A DNA stretch of 64,000 bases from Helianthus annuus (taxonomy: Eukaryota; Streptophyta; Magnoliopsida; Asterales; Asteraceae). The position numbers were made by a program, and so were the translations under genes. The notes under the pieces were generated by a model. That model was not told the DNA's origin. It did not search any database and saw only the letters and a program-made list of their open reading frames with translations. Every line of letters starts with the position of its first letter. Position 1 is the stretch's first letter. This document shows, piece by piece, positions 22,701 to 33,475 of this stretch. The DNA lies in assembly GCF_002127325.2 (NCBI RefSeq), contig NC_035443.2, forward strand, positions 148,938,415-149,002,414, given 5' to 3'.

Positions 22701-23106
22701 AGCCTACTGGGCAATAAAAAACGTAAACTTAGATTTAGAAACCACCGGTAAAAATCGATTTTGTCAAATAAATGAATTAGACGAGCTAAGGAATTATGCA
22801 TATTCTAACTCCGAAATTTATAAAGAAAGAATGAAAAATTTACACGATAAATATATTAAATATAATGAATTTCGGGTAGGAGATCAGGTTCTATTGTTTA
22901 ATTCACGACTTCGATTATTTCCTGGTAAGCTAAAATCTAGGTGGTCAGGACCTTTTTCCGTCACCCATGTTTTTCCACACGGTGCAGTAGAAATTAAAAC
23001 TCGAAATGGGATACCATTTAAAGTCAATGGCCAACGGCTAAAACTCTACCGAGGATCCATTGAGGATGAGCAAGAGGAGATCTCACTTCAAACGGTTGAC
23101 GAATAA
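19681..23106 (+). CDS. pol: Athila-like pol: protease remnant, RT, RNase H, integrase
   Basis: 1141 codons without a stop. The protease-like region (residues 1-95) keeps the VEDVLV and LGKPF motifs, but the usual DLGAS active site reads DKDLCV, so catalysis is doubtful. RT spans about 250-450 with FMDD at residues 421-424. RNase H starts near 560 with its first Asp at 570, and the DHLSRLE end motif is present. The integrase zinc region (about 790-840) contains the FYWPTIY and C-x2-C motifs. Catalytic D851, D909 and E945 give exact DD35E spacing. A C-terminal chromodomain is not evident. The pol frame overlaps the upstream ORF by 67 bases and begins at a T-run, so it may be reached by frameshifting or have been separated by an indel. 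Confidence 0.92.
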   Translation: MFFFQNSFISNITIDKDLCVNIMPNYIFEKLSISDFTPLQIPIFLSDRKMIKSIGVVEDVLVQTNQLVIPTDFVILDDAPLVLGKPFVQTHKALKNQKFNNLPLQLGAFKRSIDLERSMKYPFGNNDPLIEDETEPPDTTSEEDHFVEEEIAIEQTFKVLNLDEPQNKVSSKDPTIELKELPKGLEYAFLGKDGSLPVIISSKLSNVEKEKLVNLLKKHKNAIAWKLVDIKGISPSMCTHKILMNDDYKTEIQPQRRVNPNVQEVVKNEVIKLLDAGLIYPISDSPWVSPVQVVPKKGGMTVITNEKNELIPTRTVTGWRVCIDYRRLNEATRKDHFPLPFIDQMLERLSGHKFYCFLDGFSGYFQIPIAPEDQEKTTFTCPYGTFAYRRMPFGLCNAPATFQRCMVAIFHDMIEKTMEVFMDDFSIFGDSYDQCLDNLERMLSRCEETNLALNWEKCHFMVTEGIVLGHKISSEGMEVDRAKIETISRLPPPSSVRAIRSFLGHAGFYRRFIKDFSKISRPLTKLLEKDAPFIFDKECNQAFLTLKEMLVNAPIMIAPDWKFPFEIMCDASDFAVGAVSGQRKEKHFHPIYYASKTLNDAQENYTTTEKELLAVVFAFDKFRSYLVLSKTIVYTDHAAIRYLFKKQDAKPRLIRWILLLQEFDIEIKDKRGAENTAADHLSRLEDPALETTRDEQINEKFPTESLEMMESRQEPWYADYANFLASGIVTKGWPHHQRKKFFADVKHYFWEDPYLFKMCADQLIRRCVHGNEARRILRHCHEGPYGGHHGAASTARKVFESGFYWPTIYKDAKDLVKTCDACQRSGNISSKHEMPQNGILVCEIFDVWGLDFMGPFPPSKGNKYILVAVDYLSKWAEAEALPTNDGRVVVKFLKKLFSRFGTPKALISDRGTHFCNHQLEKILTRYGVYHRISTAYHPQTNGQAEVTNRGLKRILEKTVGINKKEWADKLDDALWAFRTAYKTTIGTTPYKLVYGKSCHLPVEIAHKAYWAIKNVNLDLETTGKNRFCQINELDELRNYAYSNSEIYKERMKNLHDKYIKYNEFRVGDQVLLFNSRLRLFPGKLKSRWSGPFSVTHVFPHGAVEIKTRNGIPFKVNGQRLKLYRGSIEDEQEEISLQTVDE

Positions 23107-23908
23107 ATTCATACCCGACATGTCGCGGACAGGTAAGTGTACGTTTAAAAACCGGTAAGTCTTCTAGCCATTTTCGGACATAAGGGGCATGCACACGAGC
23201 ACAAAAAAAAATAATAATAATAATAATAATATTTTCAAAAACTTTGCTCGGCACGGGGCCGTGTCCGATGGACACGGGGCCGTGTCGAGGCAACTGTCGG
23301 GATAAAACCCTCTTTTCCTATCAGTTACCTCATTCCACACGCCCCGTATAGCCGAAAACGCTCTGGTTCCAGGCGATTTTCCGCAGATTTCCGACGTCAC
23401 TACCGAGTTTAACAACATCAAGGTATGATTCTATCATCTTTAGTAGTTAGATTAGTTACTTGCATGTAGTTAAAACATCAAAAATTGGGGAAAAATCTAG
23501 GGTTCTTCATGTTCATCCGGATCGAACTCAAAATTTTTGATGAAATCTGTTAGTAGTAGTTTAGATTAGTGTAGTAGGAAGTAAATAAACATGTATTGTT
23601 GATAGATTCGTTCGATTTCCAACTAAAACCCCAAACCCTTGTTCTTGAACCGAAAAACACGAAATTGAAAGGGTAAACGGTTTGTTTTGGGAAAAACGAC
23701 ACTTAGGGTTTCATTTTCGGGGGAAACTGCTACTATTGGGCTAAAAATTTTTAGGTTTTCGAAACCGGGACGAAAAATGAAGTTTTTGGGTTACAGACGC
23801 CTGGACACGGGGCCGTGTCCGCTGAACACGGGGCCGTGTCCAGCCCACTGTTTGCGGTTTCACTCCAAATATCTTTGTTTCTTACTAACTTTTAATGTAT
23901 TCTTTCAG
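23107..23908 (+). other. Pol-ORF3 spacer with probable intron 23423-23908
   Basis: No supported coding sequence. A donor-like AAG|GTATGA at 23420-23428 and a TTCTTTCAG acceptor ending at 23908, directly before the ATG of the next ORF, suggest a 486-bp intron. This would let the downstream ORF be expressed from a spliced subgenomic RNA. It also contains an (AAT)n run (23211-23230) and palindrome pairs at 23252/23273 and 23806/23827. Confidence 0.45.
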
Positions 23909-25051
23909 ATGTCAAAATTCACGAGGTTCAACGCAAGCGAACTTGACGCTAGGGCACGGTATGAGATACTACAAACAAGACCGGAGGAGTACCCTAGGCG
24001 GGCATGTACCGACTTGTTGACCATGGTGAATCCACTTGACCGATTCAACAATATCGTGAGAGGTCCGCTGGCAGTTGCATTGAACACCCGGCTTCGGTCG
24101 GTGCATCAATGCACAATGGAGTTTTACAGTACTTTCATTTTCAACTCGAGGTGTGACCCGTTTGACAATGAGGGGGTCACATTTCGATGTGGAGGGACAA
24201 TGTACTCAATCTCCATGGCACAGTTTGGATCTATCATAGGGCTATATGGTGAAGAGGAATCGGGGAATGAAGAGAATACTGGGGGGCTACGAGACTTGGA
24301 TGAAACCGAACGCCAAGCCGCATGGGCTCAAATAGGTGAAGGAATCTACAACCCTAGCAGCACCAAAAGCACCAAACTGAGGGACCCGCTATACCGCTAC
24401 ATTCACAGGCTCCTCACTTACTCGCTGAACCAACGTCACGACAGTAGTGGCGTTGTAGGGTTGAAAGATTTGGTTGTCCTTCACTGCATCCACAACCAAA
24501 AGCCTCTCGATGTTCCATATCTCCTACTGCGAAACATGCATCTCAACCGCCTTGCTAGAGCTCCAACACCTATCTTCTTTGGGGGATGGGTGTACCGTAT
24601 TTTCAAGCACTTCACGAACATCCCAAGGTCCTTTCAAAGAAGTCCATGGTCGGGACGAGTCGATTACCACATTTTCCGAGCCATGAACTTGCTTTATGAG
24701 GCGGAAGACGGGACGGTAAGCTTTCAAAGGATGCAAGGCTATGCATGGAACCCACAGGAGGCTCTAGTTCTTCATGCACCACCTCCCCATTATCAGTACC
24801 AACCCCATGGCGATCCGGGTCAATCCTCCTCACAAGGAGGCGGTTTTCCTAACTTTCAAAGTTTACATGATCTTTTGCAGGAAAACCTCATGTGCACCAG
24901 GAACACCTACAATCTCGCCAACAACACATACCACCGGGTTGGAGCTATCGAGCGCAACATTAACGATATACAAGATGATATCGGTAGCATCCGGGAGTAC
25001 ATGGCGGGGCATGGGGGTGGAGGTGATGGTAGCGATGAAGACATGGAGTAG
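23909..25051 (+). CDS. ATHILA ORF-1-type protein in the env slot
   Basis: ATG at 23909 immediately follows a CAG acceptor; 380 residues. An open frame extends further upstream to a TTG but runs through a palindrome pair, so I choose the ATG. The body resembles plant ATHILA ORF-1 family proteins: a globular helical domain with the GGTMYSISMAQFGSIIGLY-like core, WAQIGEGIYNPS, and a helix starting RDPLYRYIHR. Residues about 290-320 are Gln/Pro/Gly-rich, followed by a coiled-coil-like segment and an Asp/Gly-rich acidic end. I see no convincing transmembrane helix. The function is unknown; its position after pol matches the env-like slot of Athila elements. Confidence 0.75.
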   Translation: MSKFTRFNASELDARARYEILQTRPEEYPRRACTDLLTMVNPLDRFNNIVRGPLAVALNTRLRSVHQCTMEFYSTFIFNSRCDPFDNEGVTFRCGGTMYSISMAQFGSIIGLYGEEESGNEENTGGLRDLDETERQAAWAQIGEGIYNPSSTKSTKLRDPLYRYIHRLLTYSLNQRHDSSGVVGLKDLVVLHCIHNQKPLDVPYLLLRNMHLNRLARAPTPIFFGGWVYRIFKHFTNIPRSFQRSPWSGRVDYHIFRAMNLLYEAEDGTVSFQRMQGYAWNPQEALVLHAPPPHYQYQPHGDPGQSSSQGGGFPNFQSLHDLLQENLMCTRNTYNLANNTYHRVGAIERNINDIQDDIGSIREYMAGHGGGGDGSDEDME

Positions 25052-26942
25052 GAGGTTTGAAGGAACAAGGGGCAGGTTGGTGATGAGCCCACAGGTTTAA
25101 GTACCCTTCTCTATCAAACAATTTACGGCCTGCGTGCCGCTTGTTGAACAATTTACTTTCTTTAACTGTTTTTTATTTTCGTTTTATTTTCACTTTATGC
25201 TTGGAGACAATTAACGTTGGTAAATTAGGATGGTTTATGTTTGTTTGGTGTGGTATTGAGTGATTAAACAGGTACAATGCAAGGGTTAGAGTGCTAAACA
25301 TTAGCACTTGCAGCCCCAAAATGGAGAAACCGGGAGACAAAACCTGTTTTTCAGGCTCACAGACTGTCCACACGGGGACGTGTCCAGCCGACACGCCCCC
25401 GTGTTCATCTCCCAGACCTGCTGTTTGGTTACTGACCTGCAATTATTTGCCAGACACGAGGCCGTGTCCAACCGACACGCCCCCGTGTTCATCTTCTGTA
25501 AGTTTTCATTACTGGCAGTTCACCACGGGGCCGTGTCTAGTGGACACGGGGCCGTGTTCAGACTGCCAGTAACATAAATCTTTGCTTTTTTTACCCACTT
25601 TTACACATTCTAATCAACCGAAAATCTTATTTTTGGACACATTGAGGACAATGTGTAATTTAAGTGTGGGGGGGATGCTAAAACCTTGAATTTTGCAAAT
25701 CCTAAATACAAGCCTTACACAAAACTCTATTGGAACCGCTAAACACCCCAAATTTTTTCAAAAACTTTTTCGTTTTTTTTATTTACTTGTCTTAGTTTAA
25801 TTTGGGAATAACAAGTTCTAAAAAGGTTATATTTTTACAAATTTACAACCGATAGCTTCGTGATAACAAAGAACCAACATAAGAAAATTACGAAACGGCA
25901 TAACAAGTCTAGTTAAAAATTCGATTATATATACTTGATCACATTAAAAACCCATTCCCACAAAAGTGAGTTTTGAGCCTTTATTGAGCATACAAATATA
26001 CATCTTTAGACTAAATGCTCATTTTTCGTTTCTTGTGTGAATAGCCGCTTGGTTCTTACAACTCTAGAACTTGCCACGACGATACATCCCCGGTCCTTAC
26101 CAACTTAAACCCAAGTAAGTAAGTGATGGAGGCATTAGGACTAACCATATTTTTCTTTCTAAACCATTATTTTTCATTTTTTTTGCCACCTACCCAAAAT
26201 CCCCCTAGTTAGCCCCTTTGAGCCTAAACCTTTCATTTCATTACCCCAAAACCCTTTTTACCCACCAAAAACCCTTTTTTATTTTTCACCCTTTATTTTA
26301 GTGACAAGCTCGGTTTTTCATAAGCTCGCCATTTTATGTGACTCTAAAAAAAAAATGATGATGAAGTCAAAAACAAACAAAAGCTAGATAAAAGCTTTTT
26401 TGGAGAAATACTTCAAAATAAAAAGTCACTAAAAACAAGGTATGTCACGAAAACCGACGCTTTTGACGATTTTCGCCCTTTTACTAACTAACCCAACCAC
26501 CCACCTTTAACCCAAGCCTAACCCTTCACCCAAAAAGTCCTCTTGATATTTACAAAGGTAAAAAGTTAAAAAGGAGGAGGATTGATTGCTTGGCAAGCCT
26601 ATGGAAGGCGTAAGTTCCATGCCGCTCTCGAGTGATTCACTAAAAATTACACCTTCGGCCGAGTGTTGAGTGATCTCCCGCGAGGTATGTGAACTTGTAT
26701 ATAAATGGAATTTTAATAAGGCATGCTATGCCCGAATAAGTAATTTATCTTATGAAACGTTCAAAATAAATCATAACGAATAGGATTGTAAATAAATAAA
26801 AATAAAACTTACAAAGATCTTGGATTCCCGACACTCTAGGACAAGCCAAAAACTTTCTCTTCTACCTATTCCATTTGGGAGTGTAAGCCACATTTAAAGA
26901 GTTTTGCTTGAGGACAAGCAAAAGTTCAAGTGTGGGGGTATT
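25052..26942 (+). other. Athila-like 3' non-coding region with second PPT-like tract
   Basis: About 1.9 kb without a supportable ORF. It has palindrome pairs at 25371/25392, 25455/25476 and 25524/25545, a PPT-like AGTGTGGGGGGG tract near 25664-25675 preceded by TTGAGGACAA, and long C/A-rich and T-rich stretches. The first part is shared with the truncated element at positions 1-140. The same TTGAGGACAA plus GTGTGGGGG arrangement recurs at 26909-26940, where it is the true PPT. Confidence 0.7.
26929..26942 (+). other. Athila-like polypurine tract
   Basis: AGTGTGGGGGTATT directly abuts the 3' LTR at 26943. Confidence 0.75.
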
Positions 26943-27633
26943 TGATGTGTGTAAAATGCAACATATAAATCACATCAATTAAGGCATAAAACTAACTCTT
27001 TTTAAGTACTAATGTTGGAAAAAGAGTGTTTTTGTCTTTCTTTTGTATTTTCGGGATGAAATGAGCTCAAATTCACAAAAGAAGCAAAAAGACAACCAAT
27101 TCTAGCATAAATACAAGAAAAGGAATAAAAGTAGACTGCCCGGACCCTCAACGGCACCCCCCAAAGCAAAGAGGAGAAAGCAGAAGACTGAACACGCCCC
27201 GTGTCCAGCGGACACGGGGCCGTGCCCAAGAAGCAGCAGAAAAGACAAACTTGTAGAAGCTTCCATTGCCCACCACGGGGCCGTGTCCAGCGGGCACGGG
27301 GGCGTGGTGAAAGTACAGCAGGCGCATTAATTGTAATTGCGAATTACAATTAATGAAAAGAGAGAGTGTCAGACGGGCACGGGGGCGTGTCCAGCGGACA
27401 CGGGGCCGTGCCCAGCCTTCTGTTCAGCCTATAAATAGGGGTGCTTGGTTTCATTCCATCTCATCCCTTGGCACACCACCTCTCTCACACTTCATCCACC
27501 ACCCACCACCACCATAACACCATCATCCACCACCATCATCCATTGTCCATCATAGAGTGTGTGAGTCGTCTCGGGATCCAAGATTGATAGTAAGAGTTCT
27601 TGACAATCAAGGCCATGTTTGCCTAAGTCTCTT
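26943..27633 (+). repeat. Athila-like 3' LTR, left part
   Basis: Matches 16687-17383 except for about five single-base differences seen by eye. It contains the same TATA box and palindromes (pairs 27193/27213, 27274/27295, 27378/27399). It is interrupted after ctctt (27629-27633) by the chromovirus-like element. Confidence 0.95.
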
Positions 27634-29266
27634 TGTAACAACTCTCACCAAAACTATTATTTCTTATTATATTTTGTCCAATAGGAAACCCTAATTGAGA
27701 CCCCCAAGTGATACTGCATGAACCCTAAAATTTTCAGAACAATCGGAATCAGGATCAAGGCCCCTAAAACTCAGGGGGGGTATTTCCTAGTTAGTATTAT
27801 CTAAACAGTTTTCGATAGAAATCGAATTTTCTCGAACCGTCGACTCACCCAAGCTACTGGGACACGTGGCTACCTCATATTAAAAGTGACCTCTCGCGCC
27901 ACGCGCCAGGACCAGGTTTCCCTGTCGTGACACGCGAGCGCTCCGTTTTTCCAGTATAAATAGAGGAGTTTGGCACTTGATTTCCTGCGTTGGTTCGACG
28001 GTAAAATTCGATTCCTACACCCAGATATCGTCGAAATACCACAAAAACCCACATAATCTCGAAATTCTGCCGCAATCGGGGTAATTACTCGATCGCTATT
28101 ACGATTCATTTTCCGAGTGATCAATATATCCAAGGAATGCCTAAGTGCCGCCCACATTGGGTTATGCTTTGTCGTTTGTCGGTAATCCGATAAATGAGTT
28201 GAAGCATTGTACTTTGTCGTTGTCGATAATTCGATAATGAGTTGAAGTACTATACTTTGTCGTTTGTCATTTTGATAAATGAGTTGAAGTATTGCACTTG
28301 GTCATTCATTGTGAGAATTTGATCTCGGGAAATTATCGTAACTGCTGTATTGATCATTAACCCGGTTTTTGTGAAATTCATTAAGGTTCGAATCTCATGA
28401 CTACCGTTAAGGTTTGATTTGGGTTTTACACCAATACATATTCTATTCTGTTAAACCACCAAAAACACTCCCAACTACACCCTTACAATCAAACAAACTA
28501 TTAAATCATCAGAAGATCCAGAATAATAAAAGTACATGCCTAATTATCGAAAGAAGTAGAATCAAGAAGTTTGTTAACTCAATCCTGCATGCTGAATTGT
28601 GAGTCATTCTCTTTTTATCAATTGTTTTACAATACTCCAAATCATTTTTCAGAGTTATAATTACAGTGATTAAGTTTATGTAATCACCAAATTACAGCCG
28701 GTATGTGGGGTATTGTGCACAGTATTGTTATCATTGTTTCCTTCACATTAGGTGGGCGAGCCTAATTGTGACATACGTCACTCATTGGGCCAGCCAATGG
28801 TGATATGACCACAGTCACAGAGCTGGTCTGTGACAAATACCTATTCTTGAAATGTTGGTTTATAATAAACATATGTAAAAACTCTTAATACTGTGAATTA
28901 TAACAAATATGTCATTTTCAGTAAAATGAATGAACTCACTCAGTATTTCCCGCTGACAAAACCTTTTTAAAACACGTTTCAGGTGATTACAATAGATTGG
29001 AGTAAGGATTGGATCCGACACTGAAGGACTTCAAGAAGTGGCTTATTTTCCAATTAAGAAATATTGTTTTATTAAAAGCTACCTTTGTAAAACTTGGAAT
29101 TTATTCCATCCATTTAAATAAAATCCGGTGTTTCTAAACTCTGATATTTTTCCTAACTCACGGTCCTGATGAAATTTCCGCTGCAATGTTTTTCAAAATA
29201 ATCACCGGTACCACTGGACTGCTCACGGCACCGATTCCGGCCAAGATGGGGTCGGGGGTCGTGACA
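27634..29266 (+). repeat. Chromovirus-like 5' LTR
   Basis: 1633 bp. A TATA box (TATAAATAGAGG) lies at about 27955-27966. A threefold ~50-bp tandem repeat at about 28158-28300 is built on CTTTGTCGTT and GATAATGAGTTGAAG words. A GTGGGCGAGCCTAATTGTGA segment near 28752 is shared in inverse orientation with the LTR at 62742. Confidence 0.93.
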
Positions 29267-32200
29267 GAAGGTGGTATCAGAGCTAAGCCACTGCTTTAAG
29301 CCTATAAGTGTTGTGATAACAATACTTAAATAAAAGAGTTAGGAGATTGCTATTAACTGGTAGCACATCTGATAGAATTTAGACTTGCACATAAGAAAAG
29401 ATGCCTTAGTATAAGCTAAGCCACTTGTTTACGCAAATAGGTGTTATAATAATACCTAAGCTTAAACAGAAAATTAGAAACTTAATATTATCTGATAACA
29501 TTCTGAATGATATTTAGACTTGAACTTAAGAATTTTGCCTTAAAATAAACTTTAAGGTAAATTACTTATATAAGTATAATGTAATGGATACTGGTATGTC
29601 ATAAGAATGACGGTTAGCAGGCAATAGCACTTAATTGTTATTTATTCTTGCTTATTGATATTATTTGGTCTAGAATAAGAGATATTATGAGAATACAAAT
29701 TTCTTTGATTCTGGATAAAAGTCCTAATAAAAGAGGCACTTTTAAAATCTTGAAAAGATACTATTTATGGGAAATAGAAAATTTTCTCCGGCAAAACTGG
29801 GTATAGAGTAGCAGACTCTCCAGCTTGTCCGGATATACTGAAGTTACCTCTCCGGCGAGTACCGGGTAAGACGGGGTATATGATATGTCAAACAAGTGAC
29901 AAGATTTCCCTAAATAATATCTTAACCAGATTTCTGACTGGTCCTTGGAAATATGAATTTGATAAATACATTTGATTTTATAGAGGATATGTATATTACA
30001 GCATGTGAAATATATGATTATATAGATATGTATATCTATAAGAAATTTCAAAAGCCATAACAATTGATAATTAAGGATAAAAGCACAAGTATATGTGTCA
30101 ATAATTCCTTTATCAAAAATCTCTTACCTATATCGATATCAAACATTATTTTGTTTGATCATCTACCTCGTAACTCGAGCAACAATAATAAATGGAAACC
30201 CATTAAGTTGGGACACCATCAAAAATATAAGAATTACCAAAACGTTACCATAAATTATTAACGCCATAAATTGTGAACGCAAGTAAGAAGCATGTCAAGT
30301 TGTGCTAATGCACAAGAAAATACATGAAACTTAAAATTATACAACCATAGACGTCAAAGTTTATCACACACAACTTCCAAGGCAAGACCTTTGAAAAACA
30401 TAAATTAGGCACAATGACACCAATATTAATTCCATCGGTAAAAGTACTACTAATAAAAAAAAGTGGTATTTTGCCACATGATCTTACAAAACAATCAAAA
30501 TCTTGCTGAGATACAATATTTCACAAACATTGGTGCATAGTCTAACCTGAGTCATAATTATTAGCACTACAAAAGAAGTCATATAGTTTTGCAAATTCCC
30601 TATTTCATTTCACTTCATTCGGCATTCTCTGATAATGTCATTTAACAATAGTTATCACACGAAATTCCAGATAAGAAGTTCTTATATTTCTTTCGTTGCA
30701 ATTCTGACTTCTGCCTATAAAGAGTCGACTTTCGTGTTTTCCACTTCTTTTAATGGTAATCATACCATGAAGATTTCTTTCATAGCAGCAAATATTGATC
30801 CATTTCATTTCTTGGTAAATCCACACGTTACACATGCACTGTTTGTTGCGCATATGGTTCATTTGAGTTATGAAAACCATAGGAGGGCAACATTCCAATT
30901 TGTTGTTTTATCAAAAGTTCAAATATCATTTCACTATACTTGATCTTTGCATTGTAAACCGCGTTTTTACAAAGCAATAACTCTCTAATATCGAAGCAAT
31001 GAGTCTCTCGAAAAAAAAAACCTCGAGTTTCTTTTGAAAAGTATACATGGTTTTGTTGTGATCATGTCGAACTTTCTTATTCAAACTCGGTTTATTCAAA
31101 ATCAGTTAACTTGCTCGCAATACATATTCCATTCAAAGTCCCATATGATGAACTGCAACCATCATATTCAAAATAATCCCAACAAGCACTTCAATTTTCT
31201 TGAACTATAACATGCTTGTTGGTCTTCAACTTCATTGAATCATTTTCTTTAAATCACGATCACCTTGTGGTGACGTTTTCACAAAATCTGAAGCTTGCGC
31301 TAATCTCGGATTAATTATTTAGTTATTTACTTATTTTGAATCCGCTTTGTTGATTTATTCTATACAAACAATCTTAACACAATTATGTGCTAAGATAAGG
31401 ATACCCCATTTCATGTCCTATTTCCGTGTATCTCTTAAATAGTTCTTACAGCATCAATCGAGCCTTTCGTGATATTTATTATCATCATTGATCGAAAAAC
31501 ATTATATAAATTTAAAAATATAAATTTTTGGAAACTTACATAAGTAATTACCTAATTTATAATATAGTATTACTATATTTAAAATTCTTGTTAAAACCAT
31601 TGAGGTGCAGAATTTATATTTTACATATAAAATTATGTTTGAGGTATACTCTCATTTCAATTTTATTTAGTTATTTATTATTGGTAATTCATATTAATTT
31701 TATTATTAGTAATAATATTAATAGTGATAGTGTTAGTATTATTTTAAAAATACTAGGGTTATTGTCAAAGACGGGTATTGGATAGCCTAGCCTTAGTTAG
31801 GCATGGACTGATCACCTATGCTTAAACAAGGCAGCACTAACCAATATCCAACCATGATAATAACTATTTACTATATATAAATTAAGTCATCATACTTAGT
31901 TAGTAAATTTCAATTACATGTAAAAATATTTTTATATTATATAGAAATATATATATACTTCGTACTGTAAAGAGAAAATATATTTTCATAAAAATAATTA
32001 AAGGGACGAACAAAATTATCTAAATAATTGTCTAAGCATTCATGAACAAAACATATGATCATCTTAATTAATATTTCACAACTATTAAATACTTATAGAA
32101 ATATTCTTTTATAATATATACATATTAAAATATCAAATATCATTTACGCAACCCAATATTTAAGTATGCTTGATATTAGAATAAACATTTATTATTTTAC

Positions 32201-33475
32201 TTTTATGATTTAAAATACCCTATTATAAAATCTTATAGTAAACATACTTGATTTTAAAAATAATAATCATGAGTTCTACGATATTGGGTAAACCTATTTA
32301 TAAAACATATATTATTATTATTACGGGTTTTGATATTTTAAACCTATCTATATTTATTTATTATTCTACTTTATGATAACAGGAAAAGGTATTTAGTAAA
32401 TCAAAATATCACCTATCTTTAAATCAAATATTTTGATTAAAATCATCTGAATACAATTGTGTATTAAGACAAAAATACTCTAACTTCATTGTCTTTTCAT
32501 GTATTCTTACAAATCACCCATCTCAGCACATTGATTTTCTCATTCAATAATTGACGAATCATTTTCATATTTTCATTTCATTTTGAACCAGTCAATCTTA
32601 AGTCTTCCTTAGGTACCAATCAAGGTAAGTTTTCTTCTAACAAAGAATTTTACTAATTCCAAAAAGTTCTTCACATTCATTTTAAGAATCTATAGATCAT
32701 ATATCTTTTGGCTTGAACCCAATCACCTTGAAAAACTATACCATTTCATCTCATTCGTTTGAACATTTCATCTTTTGAAATATCTAGATTCGCTTCCTTG
32801 AAACTCTCAATTTCGAAAAACGGTGAATTTATTCGGTCATCCTTGAATCATTTTACAAACTTGATGTCGATAAATTCGCAAGTTTAGAAATTCATTTCGG
32901 ACAATTGAACTTTCTCGAACTGTTTCCTTTTTAAGAACCAAAAATATTTGTGCCAAAATAACAGCTGCGAAGGCATAGGGCAACTAGACGGTATTAACGT
33001 AGCAATTGCAGTTATGAATTTTCAGTACATGAAAAGGAGGTGATCCAGGTAGCATCCGAATAGATTTATGGCCTGTGCTAAACCCTATTCATATGTCGTT
33101 CGTTTGATTTGTCATTTTCTTGGTACCATTATGTACTCAGATTACAATACACTAAATCCGGTTGTCCAGTACCATTTAAGTAAACGATATTGATTTTTCG
33201 GATAATCATTAACAAATCATTTTCCATACTTCCATTCACAAATAAATATCTATCCATTCAGAATCTCCCTCAATTAATCAAAGTAAGTTCATTTCGAATA
33301 TTAAATCCAAATTGTTTCTATAAATCATTTTTAAGTTTAAATTTTCATACCCCTCAAAATATCTTTTGATTCCATTCCACGATACATTGTTTCTCTTAAT
33401 TAGAAGAAGAAACATAACCCAAGAAAATATCCTAGTCCAAATCTCGAGGACGAGATTTTATTAAGGTGGGGAGGA
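29267..33475 (+). other. Interior of the chromovirus-like LARD
   Basis: The PBS TGGTATCAGAGC lies at 29272-29283. An imperfect ~130-bp duplication follows (about 29281-29410 and 29415-29540, both with AGCTAAGCCACT). The rest is AT-rich with only short, non-homologous frames, the longest about 100 codons. No zinc knuckle, protease, RT or integrase motif is visible on either strand. The PPT is at 33461-33475. Confidence 0.8.

Noticed and set aside
19681..23106. Host-gene interpretation of the long uninterrupted ORF
   Set aside because: RT, RNase H and DD35E integrase motifs in gypsy order between matched LTRs make it element pol.
25291..25577. Open frames full of Asp-Thr-Gly/Pro-Cys repeats
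   Set aside because: These are translations of the GC-rich palindrome pairs on either strand, not proteins; the same artefact appears at 196-399, 3875-4434 and 16746-17070.
27870..28157. 95-codon ORF repeated at 33712-33999
   Set aside because: The identical pair simply reflects the two LTR copies; it lies on the strand opposite to transcription and has no domain.
33034..33051. AAAGGAGGTGATCCAG, identical to the complement of the conserved 16S rRNA 3' end
   Set aside because: The match is about 16 bases only. The flanks do not continue into 16S or plastid sequence, so I treat it as coincidence within the LARD interior.
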